Positions 1-6,712 of a stretch of DNA of 64,000 nt are shown in pieces. A model generated the notes under the pieces. That model saw only the letters and a program-made list of their open reading frames with translations, searched no databases and was not told where the DNA came from. Every line of letters starts with the position of its first letter. Position 1 is the first letter of the stretch. This stretch comes from Treponema sp. UBA6367 (lineage in GTDB: Bacteria; Spirochaetota; Spirochaetia; Treponematales; Treponemataceae): the NCBI GenBank assembly GCA_002437725.1, contig DJRF01000025.1:19342-83341 (forward strand). Direction: 5' to 3'. A program made the translations under genes and the position numbers.

Positions 1-155
1 TTGTGAAGATTTTGTGCGATAAGAACAGCTAAGGTTGCATAGCAACCCAAACCGATTCAAACGAAGTGCGAGCACAACCATCTGTAGCAAATTGGAAAGT
101 CGCTGAAAGCGTTTCTTTTCACAGTTATAAGAAACTCGACTTTCGACCTATAAGC
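1..155. repeat. Intergenic repeat family 1, copy A (left end outside window)
   Basis: Near-full copy of the dispersed intergenic repeat also seen at 2158-2372, 17448-17653 and 49803-50009. It shares the short hairpin GGTTGCATAGCAACC, the block CGAAGTGCGAGCACAA and a 3' nested hairpin. The outer arms of that hairpin are GAAAGTCG (95-102) and CGACTTTC (137-144); the inner arms are GTTTCTT (111-117) and AAGAAAC (129-135). It lies downstream of ilvB. No open reading frame in it looks real. Confidence 0.75.
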
Positions 156-200
156 GTAAGCGAATTTACAATTTGTGAAAACTCGGCTTCCGGCTTATTA
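156..200. repeat. Short deleted derivative of repeat family 1, touching the ilvB stop
   Basis: This stretch repeats the AAGCGTAAGCGAATTTACAA block of the family and then runs straight into an end-like sequence (ACTCGGCTTCCGGCTTA). The final TTA is the complement of the ilvB stop codon. It looks like an internally deleted copy placed next to copy A. Confidence 0.5.
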
Positions 201-1964
201 ATTTCGTATGGAATCTATGTTAGCTTTTCCGCCGGGAACAAAAGGAAGAACGCTTTCCTCAGGATCAACACGAACGCGAACAAAACAAGGCTTTTTTACT
301 CTGTTTGGGGCAAATGCTTTTTTGTACCACTCTTTATCAGAATCAGCATCAAAAGTTTCTAATCCAAAACCGCTTGCAATCTTTAGTAAATCCGGACTTT
401 GAATAAACTGGCTTGCCGAATAGTTTTTTTCAAAAAGAAATTTCTGCTGCTGGTAAACCATTCCAAGTGTTCCATTTTCAAAAACAATAACCATTACTGG
501 CAAGTTATTTTCCGCAAGAGTTGCAAGCTCCTGAATATTCATCATGATAGAACCGTCGCCGCTAAAACAAACGGTTCTTTTTTGAGGATTTGCAAAAGCC
601 GCCCCTATTGCTGCTGGCAGTCCAAATCCCATTGTACCCAAAGAACCGCTAGTCAAAAATGTTCTTGGCTTTTCCACAGGATAGTACTGAGCGGCCCACA
701 TCTGATGCTGGCCTACATCGGTAGTTACAATTAAATCGTCTGCCTTTATTCCGGCTTGCTCTGCGAGTTTTGGAATGCTACTGATTAAAATTCTTGGATT
801 GACGCTATTTTTAAAGTTAGAATTTTTTTCAATCTCTAAAGGAGCTCCTTCTGTAAACGAAGCATTTTTTTTGTTCAATTCTATTACAAAATCTGCCCAC
901 TCTTCCCTTTTTTTATTTTTTTCCTCTGAAAAAGACGAATCTTTTTGCAGATTTTTCAAAATTTTATTTATTGAAGGAAAAGCATCTTCAACTTTTGCAA
1001 CAAAACTTAAATCGGCATTAAGAATTTTATTTATCTCTGCGCCATCAATATCAATATGAATAATTTTTGCCTTTGGACAAAACTTGCTTACAACGCCAGT
1101 AGCTCTGTCATCAAAACGAACTCCAGCGGCAAGAACCAGATTGCTTTCGTGCATAGCGACATTTGCAGCGTAAGAGCCGTGCATTCCAATCATTCCTGCA
1201 AAATCTTTATCTGACTTTGGAATGCAGCCGAGCCCCATAAGAGAACTTACAACAGGCAGCCTGTACAATTTTTTAAAAGCGCGAACAACTTCTGAAGCCT
1301 CAAAGGAATTGCAGCCTCCTCCAAGATACAAAACAGGTTTTTCACAATTCATCAATTCTTGCACTACAGGCGTAAAATCGCAGGCGGCAGTTTTTTTTGT
1401 AGAACAAGCATTTGCGAGCAACTTGTTTTCTGCAAAAACTTCTGGCCATTTATCAAATTCGCAAGTCTTTAACTGCACGTCTCGAGGAACATCGATAAGA
1501 ACAGGTCCTGGTCTACCTGAAACTGCAATTTTAAATGCCAATGGAATTGCTTTTAGCAGCTCTTCAGGAGTTTTTACCATAATGCTGTGCTTTGTTATAG
1601 GAAAAGAAAGTCCGAATGTATCAGCCTCCTGAAAAGCGTCCGTACCAATAAGAGAAGTATTTACCTGTCCCGTAATTGCAATTATTGGAATAGAATCGCA
1701 ACGGGCATCCGCAATAGAAGTTAACAAATTCATTGCGCCAGGTCCGCTTGTAGCAAGGCAAACTGCAGGAAGTCCGGTAGTTCTAGCAATTCCTTGCGCA
1801 ATAAAACCTGCGGCTTGTTCTTGTCTAACCAAAACATGGTGGATATTGGATTTTCCAATTTCATCATAAAGAGGCAAAATTGAACCTCCAGGAATTCCTG
1901 AAACCATTTTTATTCCATGCATTTCAAGCAATTTTACAATAATCTGTGAACCTGTTCTTTTCAT
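198..1964 (-). CDS. ilvB: Acetolactate synthase large subunit
   Basis: Thiamine-diphosphate enzyme that condenses two pyruvates (or pyruvate and 2-oxobutyrate) in the first common step of valine, leucine and isoleucine synthesis. The N-terminal domain has the catalytic Glu in RQEQAAGF (E49). The central domain has the family motif IDGAEINK, and the C-terminal domain has the cofactor motif GDGSIMMNIQEL. About 588 residues is the usual length. I start at 1964 (MKRTGSQ) because GCGAGG lies five bases upstream; the frame is open further upstream, but that part overlaps the attenuator hairpin. No small regulatory subunit gene (ilvN) is visible here. Expression is probably controlled by the attenuator at 1992-2121. 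The stop codon sits on a repeat-family fragment. Confidence 0.95.
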   Translation of the reverse strand: MKRTGSQIIVKLLEMHGIKMVSGIPGGSILPLYDEIGKSNIHHVLVRQEQAAGFIAQGIARTTGLPAVCLATSGPGAMNLLTSIADARCDSIPIIAITGQVNTSLIGTDAFQEADTFGLSFPITKHSIMVKTPEELLKAIPLAFKIAVSGRPGPVLIDVPRDVQLKTCEFDKWPEVFAENKLLANACSTKKTAACDFTPVVQELMNCEKPVLYLGGGCNSFEASEVVRAFKKLYRLPVVSSLMGLGCIPKSDKDFAGMIGMHGSYAANVAMHESNLVLAAGVRFDDRATGVVSKFCPKAKIIHIDIDGAEINKILNADLSFVAKVEDAFPSINKILKNLQKDSSFSEEKNKKREEWADFVIELNKKNASFTEGAPLEIEKNSNFKNSVNPRILISSIPKLAEQAGIKADDLIVTTDVGQHQMWAAQYYPVEKPRTFLTSGSLGTMGFGLPAAIGAAFANPQKRTVCFSGDGSIMMNIQELATLAENNLPVMVIVFENGTLGMVYQQQKFLFEKNYSASQFIQSPDLLKIASGFGLETFDADSDKEWYKKAFAPNRVKKPCFVRVRVDPEESVLPFVPGGKANIDSIRN

Positions 1965-1991
1965 AAAAACCTCGCAAAAGTTATATAGGGC

Positions 1992-2026
1992 AAAAAAAAA
2001 GCCTTCCATTTCGGAAAGCTTTGCAT
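1992..2026 (-). terminator. ilvB transcription attenuator (terminator hairpin)
   Basis: On the minus strand a 9-bp stem AAGCTTTCC / GGAAGGCTT (2013-2021 with 1999-2007) is followed by a run of nine T (1992-2000), which is a textbook intrinsic terminator. It lies between the leader peptide and ilvB. The 5' arm overlaps ATGCAAAGC (2018-2026), which can instead pair with CTTTGCAT inside the end of the leader peptide (2065-2072). The two pairings exclude each other, as expected of antiterminator and terminator. Confidence 0.85.
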
Positions 2027-2052
2027 AAAAAATATTTAAATACAAATACGAA

Positions 2053-2121
2053 CTATCCGAACAAATGCAAAGGCATTAAGACGAGGACGGCTAGAACTGT
2101 ATTAAGAATATTCATTTTCAT
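2053..2121 (-). CDS. ilvL: ilv leader peptide (22 residues)
   Basis: A 22-codon frame ending in TAG, with six Leu, three Val and one Ile codon, concentrated in the stretch VLAVLVL (residues 9-15). It sits between a promoter and a terminator hairpin upstream of ilvB. This is the composition of the leader peptides of branched-chain attenuators (ilvL-type). Stalling on scarce Leu or Val charged tRNA would leave the Pro-Leu-His codons free to form the antiterminator. A second ATG two codons in (2115) is an alternative start. No clear ribosome binding site is visible; the predicted -10 ends eight bases upstream, so the message probably starts almost at the ATG. The symbol is used by analogy, not by homology. 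Confidence 0.85.
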   Translation of the reverse strand: MKMNILNTVLAVLVLMPLHLFG

Positions 2122-2129
2122 TAGAGATA

Positions 2130-2157
2130 ATTTTACATATTTTAAAAGTTTTGTCTA
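2130..2157 (-). promoter_or_regulatory. Promoter of the ilvL-ilvB transcript
   Basis: On the minus strand, TAGACA (2152-2157) and TAAAAT (2130-2135) are separated by 16 bases and placed just upstream of the leader peptide. The -35 lies within a 16-bp direct repeat that borders repeat copy B, so the repeat may supply part of this promoter. Confidence 0.55.
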
Positions 2158-2372
2158 TTGGCCAAACTTCGAATTTTTAGGAAAATAAACAAAAGCGTAA
2201 GCGAATTTGCAATTTGTGAAGATTTTGTACGATAAGAACAATTAATGCCGCGTAGCGAGCGGCCCAGACCAATTCAAACGAAGTGCGAGCACAATCATCT
2301 GTAGCAAATTGGAAATTCGCTGAAAGCGTTTTTTAACAGTTATAAAAAAAATCGAAGTTTTGTCTATTGGCT
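2158..2372. repeat. Intergenic repeat family 1, copy B
   Basis: Near-full copy bounded by end sequences GGCCAAACTTCGAATTTT on the left and AATCGAAGTTTTGTC on the right. The 16-mer AGTTTTGTCTATTGGC occurs as a direct repeat on both sides (2147-2162 and 2356-2371). The right end supplies the last codons and the TAG stop of the neighbouring gene at 2364. Confidence 0.75.
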
Positions 2373-2681
2373 ATAAAGAATTTCTTTTAGTTTTTGCTTT
2401 ATAACTTCTATGCCATCTAAAATTTCCTGCTTTTTTTTAGGCGTATAAAAACGAACTTTTGGCTCTATTTTAAGCAAATACGGAACTATTTTTTTAAGCT
2501 TTTCAAGCTCCACTGCTTCTGGCGGATATATTGCAAGAATACTAGATGTTTTTTCTGTAAAGGAAATTTGCACATCGGGAAAAATTTCTTTTACAGCAGA
2601 TTCAACTGCAAGCCTAATTTCTTCAACTCTAAAAATCGAATCGCGAACGCGAAGCCTTCCTGGAATATAAGAAACATACAT
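2364..2681 (-). CDS. Small HMA-like domain protein next to the metal ATPase
   Basis: A 105-residue protein beginning MYVSYIPGRLRVRDS. The PGRLR motif and the following beta-alpha-beta pattern match the HMA_2-type ferredoxin-like domain that also forms the N terminus of the adjacent P-type ATPase (LPGRIRV). It lacks the CxxC metal site of classical heavy-metal-associated domains. It starts 12 bases after the ATPase stop, with GGTGG as ribosome binding site, so it is the last gene of a three-gene operon. It may act as a soluble partner or regulator of the pump; that role is inferred from position only. The C-terminal half (residues 60-105) is charged and helical. The stop codon comes from repeat copy B. 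Confidence 0.6.
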   Translation of the reverse strand: MYVSYIPGRLRVRDSIFRVEEIRLAVESAVKEIFPDVQISFTEKTSSILAIYPPEAVELEKLKKIVPYLLKIEPKVRFYTPKKKQEILDGIEVIKQKLKEILYSQ

Positions 2682-2693
2682 AAATCCACCAAA

Positions 2694-4784
2694 TCAACGC
2701 AAAAGAGGTTTTGCCGAATGTATGCTAAACATAATTGTAGAAGCATTATGAAGCAAGGCCGCTGCAGAAGGAGTTATAAGCCCCATAAGACCAAGCGCCA
2801 TAAGAGCAGAATTTACGGCAACAATGCTTTTATTGGTTGTATCAATTTTTTTCATAAGGCGTTGCCCCATGACTCTAGTTTTATACAAACCTTTTAGTCC
2901 ATCCTCTGAAGGAAGGATTATATCAGCAGTTTCGCCAGTAATTGCAGCGCAGTCTCCCATAGCAATGCCTGTATCCGCACAAGCCAAGGCGGGAGCATCA
3001 TTTATTCCGTCCCCAATCATTATGACTTTGTGGCCAGCTTTTTTTTGCTTTTTAATATAAAAAACTTTATCTTCTGGCAAAGCATGGGAAATGTAATTGT
3101 CAACTTTTGTCATGCAAGCCGCAGTTTTAGCAGCACCTTCGTCATCTCCTGTTATCATGGTACAATTTTTTATACCATTTTCATGAAGTTTTTTTACAAT
3201 AAAAGCCGCATCAGGTCTAACAGGATCTGTTACAAAAAATATTCCTATAAGCTGCTTTTCTTCTGCAAGATATAGCAAAGACTCTCCTTTCTGGACAGCT
3301 TCCTTTTGAATTTCATCGAGTTCTTTAGGCTTAGAAACATTTTCATCTTCAAAAACAAAGTGTTTGCTTCCTATAAGAAGCCTTTTTCCATATAAAGAAG
3401 ATGCTATTCCATGAGCAACTATATATTCAACCTTTGCATGCTCTTCTGGATGCTGCAGATTGCATTCTTTAGCAGCGTGGACAATTGCAGATGCCACAGG
3501 ATGTGCAAAATGCTCTTCAAGACAGGCTGCAAGCGCAAGAACTTCTTCCTCAGTATGATTTTCAAATGTTAGAATATGGGAAAGCTTCGGCGAAGCTTCT
3601 GTTAAAGTTCCTGTCTTATCAAAAACTACAGTATCGGCTGCAGAAGCATCTTCAAGGTACTTTCCGCCCTTTACTATTATTCCGTTTTCAGCAGCTTCTT
3701 TCATCGCGCTTAAAACTGCAATAGGGGCAGCCAACTTCATTGCGCAAGAATAGTCAACCATCAAAGTCGCCATAACTTTAGAAAGGCTGCCCGTAAACAT
3801 AAAAACAACTGCAGAAAGCAAGAAATTATATTTTACAAGCTGGTCAGCAAGGCGCTCTGAACGGATTTGCGAAGAAACTTTTAACTGCTGGGAAGTGTCT
3901 ATCATTGTTAAAATATTTTGAACTTTTGTTTGACTTCCCACTGCACGCACAGTTATAAAAATTTCCCCCTCTTGAACAATAGTGCCCGCAAAAACAGAAT
4001 CGCCGCAGCGTTTTTCTACCGCAAGAGGCTCTCCTGTTATTGTAGCCTGGTTTACAAGCCCTTCTCCACGCAAAACAGTTCCGTCTGCAGGAATAATTCC
4101 CCCTGTACGCACAACAACTGTATCGTTTACTTTTAGCATATAAAGCGAAATCTTTTTTTCAGTGTTGCCTTCCACCTTTTGCACAGGGTCATTGTCAGAA
4201 ATAAGTTTATCTGCAAGGTCGTTGTAGGACTTTCTTCTAGTAAAGTCTTCGATTGTGTCACCAATATCAAGAAGAAAATTTATGTTTGATGCCGTGCGAG
4301 AATCTCCAGTTATAAGAGCCATTGAAATTGCAGCAGCATCTAGAACTTCAGATTTAAAAACTTCTCCGCAGGCAATGTGTTTTAATCCATTCAAAATTCT
4401 TGGAGAAAGAGAGTATACATGCATAAGAACTTGTATTGGAAGCGGCAATAATTTTTTTATATAAAAGGAAAGCGACATAGCCGCCAACGTATACAAAAGA
4501 TTTTCTTGTTTTTGCGGTTCAGGAATTGCATCCAAAAGTTCTTCATCTTTTAGATATTTGTCAGAAAGAGCCATAAAATAGGCTTTTATTTTTTTTTCGT
4601 TAAACTTTTTTTGATCATAGTAAATAAGGAACGTTCCTGTTGTGTAGTTTACATCAACGCTCGTCATTCCATCTTGTTCAGAAAGCAAACTCTGAGCCAG
4701 AGCCGCTTGCCTAGCAGATACCTCATGCTTGTTATAACTAACTCTAATCCGACCTGGCAGAGAATGCTTTACTGAAAAGTTCAT
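2694..4784 (-). CDS. P1B-like metal-transporting P-type ATPase without a CPC motif
   Basis: Membrane pump of 696 residues. In order: an N-terminal HMA_2-like domain (residues 1-70, LPGRIRV), membrane helices, the actuator motif TGEP (250-253), the phosphorylation site DKTGT (389-393), a nucleotide-binding loop with HPVASAIV, and MITGDDEGAA and GDGINDAP in the P domain. The transmembrane metal site, CPC in most P1B pumps, reads DYSCAMKLAAP here (344-354): one Cys remains and the Pro is lost. The metal is therefore not predictable; I recall similar pumps in Firmicutes. Start at 4784: the upstream gene stops two bases before, so translation is probably coupled. Transcribed with the small genes on both sides. 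Confidence 0.88.
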   Translation of the reverse strand: MNFSVKHSLPGRIRVSYNKHEVSARQAALAQSLLSEQDGMTSVDVNYTTGTFLIYYDQKKFNEKKIKAYFMALSDKYLKDEELLDAIPEPQKQENLLYTLAAMSLSFYIKKLLPLPIQVLMHVYSLSPRILNGLKHIACGEVFKSEVLDAAAISMALITGDSRTASNINFLLDIGDTIEDFTRRKSYNDLADKLISDNDPVQKVEGNTEKKISLYMLKVNDTVVVRTGGIIPADGTVLRGEGLVNQATITGEPLAVEKRCGDSVFAGTIVQEGEIFITVRAVGSQTKVQNILTMIDTSQQLKVSSQIRSERLADQLVKYNFLLSAVVFMFTGSLSKVMATLMVDYSCAMKLAAPIAVLSAMKEAAENGIIVKGGKYLEDASAADTVVFDKTGTLTEASPKLSHILTFENHTEEEVLALAACLEEHFAHPVASAIVHAAKECNLQHPEEHAKVEYIVAHGIASSLYGKRLLIGSKHFVFEDENVSKPKELDEIQKEAVQKGESLLYLAEEKQLIGIFFVTDPVRPDAAFIVKKLHENGIKNCTMITGDDEGAAKTAACMTKVDNYISHALPEDKVFYIKKQKKAGHKVIMIGDGINDAPALACADTGIAMGDCAAITGETADIILPSEDGLKGLYKTRVMGQRLMKKIDTTNKSIVAVNSALMALGLMGLITPSAAALLHNASTIMFSIHSAKPLLR

Positions 4785-4786
4785 TT

Positions 4787-4996
4787 TTATGCCTTCGCTT
4801 GAGCGTCTTTTTCTGCTTTTACGTCTTCTGCATCTTCTTTTATTGTTGCAAAGTATTCAGCAGCATCATCTTTTAACTGAAGTCCGCCAGCTACAATCTT
4901 TGCACATCCTTTGCGAAAAGCGCTTGTTTTTACAACAGCAGCGGCAGCAACACCAACTGCGACACCTATTAAAAATTTTTTTGTACCTTCAGTCAT
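4787..4996 (-). CDS. Small membrane-anchored protein (DUF6110-like)
   Basis: A 69-residue protein with one N-terminal hydrophobic segment (residues 8-24, rich in Ala and Val) followed by a charged, Lys/Glu/Asp-rich tail. It resembles the DUF6110 proteins that accompany P-type ATPases of this type, as far as I remember; its function is unknown. First gene of the operon with the ATPase and the HMA-like protein. A strong ribosome binding site GGAGG lies seven bases before the ATG, and a TATAAT at 5021-5026 is a likely -10. Confidence 0.6.
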   Translation of the reverse strand: MTEGTKKFLIGVAVGVAAAAVVKTSAFRKGCAKIVAGGLQLKDDAAEYFATIKEDAEDVKAEKDAQAKA

Positions 4997-5020
4997 AAAA
5001 AGCCTCCAAAAATCTATGAG

Positions 5021-5026
5021 ATTATA
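5021..5026 (-). promoter_or_regulatory. -10 element of the metal ATPase operon
   Basis: TATAAT on the minus strand, about 25 bases before the start codon of the first operon gene. This leaves room for the GGAGG site in the message. I see no convincing -35. No obvious metal-regulator operator was recognised. Confidence 0.45.
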
Positions 5027-5129
5027 AAGCCAAACTTTTTAGAAATTACTAAAGATGCCTACACATCTACTAAAAAGAATAACTTTTAATCATATATATT
5101 ATATTAAAATAAAATCTTTGTGACAATAT

Positions 5130-5159
5130 TTGTAAATAAAATAAAAAATCGTTTATAAT
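5130..5159 (+). promoter_or_regulatory. Promoter of the NFACT gene, predicted leaderless
   Basis: TTGTAA (5130-5135), 18-base spacer, TATAAT (5154-5159), then six bases to the ATG at 5166. There is no ribosome binding site between them, so the message should begin at or within a base or two of the start codon. Confidence 0.7.
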
Positions 5160-5165
5160 AAATAT

Positions 5166-6614
5166 ATGTCACTAAACTGTAACGAAATAAATTTAATTCT
5201 TAAAGAAATTAATATTGAAGGCTTTTTAATTCAAGACATAATCCAGCCAGGATTTGATACGTTAGCGCTATATCTTTACGGAAACGCAACGCCTAAAACC
5301 CTGCTTATTTGCACGGCTCCAAACAGCTGCAGAATAAATGAAACAAGAAAGAAAATCACAAAAAACGAAAAACCACTTAGATTTATGGAACTTTTAAAGT
5401 CCAAAATCAGAGGAGCAAGAATAAAGTCCTGTAAACAAATTGGAAACCAGCGAATTATAGAAATGAAACTTTCGCACGCGGAAGAAAACTTTATTTTATA
5501 CATAAGACTTTGGAGCGGAGCCGCAAACGTAATTCTGTGCGCTGAAAACGGCACTATTATTGACTCAATGTACAGAAGACCAAACAAGGGCGAGATTACA
5601 GGACAGCATTTTTGCGCGCAGGAGGAAAATTCTAAAGCTTCGCAAAAAGAATGGCCGATACGCGCATTTGACGAAATCCAAGCAGACTTTGCAAAAAAAA
5701 ATCCGAACGCTCCTAAATTAAGTTTTAATCAAAAGGTGGACATTTGGTATAGCGAACACGCGCAAAGCCTTTCAAGAGAAGCCTTGCTTAGCCAGGCTGA
5801 AAAATGGTACAACTCCACGAAAAGCCGCATGCTTTGCGCATTAGAACGCCTTGAAAAAAAACAGAAGGACTTTGAAAATGCGGACCTTATTCGCCACCAC
5901 GGAGATTTAATTCTTGCAAACGGCGCAAATATTCAAAAAGATTCCAAATTCTTAGAATGTGTTGACTATGAAAATGGCAAATCTGTAAAAATTCTTATAG
6001 ATCCTAAAAAAACTATTCACGAAAATGCAGCCGTTTACTATGAAAACTACAAAAAAGCTAAGTCTGGCATAAGTTCTCTTACGCACGATATAGAAATTCT
6101 AAAAATAAAGTTAAATAAGCTTGAAAAACAGTATTCTGAAATTCAAAATGAAAAAAATACTGTAAAAATTGAGCAGCTCTTACGAAAAGATTCAAAGCCA
6201 CAGCAGCAGACAAAGAAAAAACATCCTGGTTTAGACTATACTGTAAACGGATGGTACATTCTCGTGGGAAGAGATGCAAACGAAAACGACGAGCTTCTTC
6301 GCCACAATGTCAGAGGCTCTGATATGTGGCTGCACGTAAGAGATTTTTCTGGTGGATATGTGTTTATAAAAGCTAGGCCTGGAAAAACCGTCCCTTTAGA
6401 TATTCTTTTAGATGCGGCAAATCTTGCAGTTTATTATTCAAAAGCAAGAAATAATTCAAAAGTCGATCTTTATTATACCCAGGTAAAACACTTGCGAAGA
6501 GCAAAAAACGGTCCTAAAGGCTTGGTTCTTCCATCAAACGAAAAGAATCTGTGTATAACACCAGACAAAGAGCGGCTAGCAAAGCTAGATTCAATTCGGG
6601 CAGAATCTATCTAA
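5166..6614 (+). CDS. NFACT family protein (RqcH/FbpA-like)
   Basis: 482 residues with the NFACT layout: an N-terminal NFACT-N domain, a central coiled coil (about 280-340) and the C-terminal NFACT-R/DUF814 domain with VRGSDMWLHVRD. RqcH, the best-known bacterial member, binds stalled large ribosomal subunits and adds C-terminal alanine tails. In RqcH an Asp-Arg pair (D97/R98 in B. subtilis, from memory) is needed for tailing. The matching place here reads GNQRII, with Q95-R96, so the Asp is missing. The protein is also about 90 residues shorter than B. subtilis RqcH. It may still bind RNA or ribosomes, but tailing activity is doubtful. A single gene with its own leaderless promoter. Confidence 0.8.
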   Translation: MSLNCNEINLILKEINIEGFLIQDIIQPGFDTLALYLYGNATPKTLLICTAPNSCRINETRKKITKNEKPLRFMELLKSKIRGARIKSCKQIGNQRIIEMKLSHAEENFILYIRLWSGAANVILCAENGTIIDSMYRRPNKGEITGQHFCAQEENSKASQKEWPIRAFDEIQADFAKKNPNAPKLSFNQKVDIWYSEHAQSLSREALLSQAEKWYNSTKSRMLCALERLEKKQKDFENADLIRHHGDLILANGANIQKDSKFLECVDYENGKSVKILIDPKKTIHENAAVYYENYKKAKSGISSLTHDIEILKIKLNKLEKQYSEIQNEKNTVKIEQLLRKDSKPQQQTKKKHPGLDYTVNGWYILVGRDANENDELLRHNVRGSDMWLHVRDFSGGYVFIKARPGKTVPLDILLDAANLAVYYSKARNNSKVDLYYTQVKHLRRAKNGPKGLVLPSNEKNLCITPDKERLAKLDSIRAESI

Positions 6615-6712
6615 CGACAGTTCGCCCTATTAAAACATTATATTAGTCGAAAGGTACTGAAAGCGTCTTTTTCACAGTTATAAAAGACGCAACTTTCGTC
6701 CTATTAAAATCT
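6612..6712. terminator. Bidirectional terminator formed by a repeat family 1 remnant (copy G)
   Basis: Between the convergent NFACT and helicase genes lies a nested hairpin: outer arms CGAAAG (6649-6654) and CTTTCG (6693-6698), inner 9-bp arms GCGTCTTTT (6663-6671) and AAAAGACGC (6682-6690). The loop TCACAGTTAT is that of the repeat family. The arms differ in sequence from copy A yet are still complementary. It probably terminates both genes. Confidence 0.6.

Noticed and set aside
66..402. Short plus-strand frames at the left edge
   Set aside because: They run through repeat copy A and then antisense to ilvB, with no ribosome binding site or plausible protein.
2364..2681. Frameshifted fragment of the metal ATPase
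   Set aside because: The small HMA-like gene has its own start and ribosome binding site, and its sequence is not a missing piece of the ATPase, which is complete.
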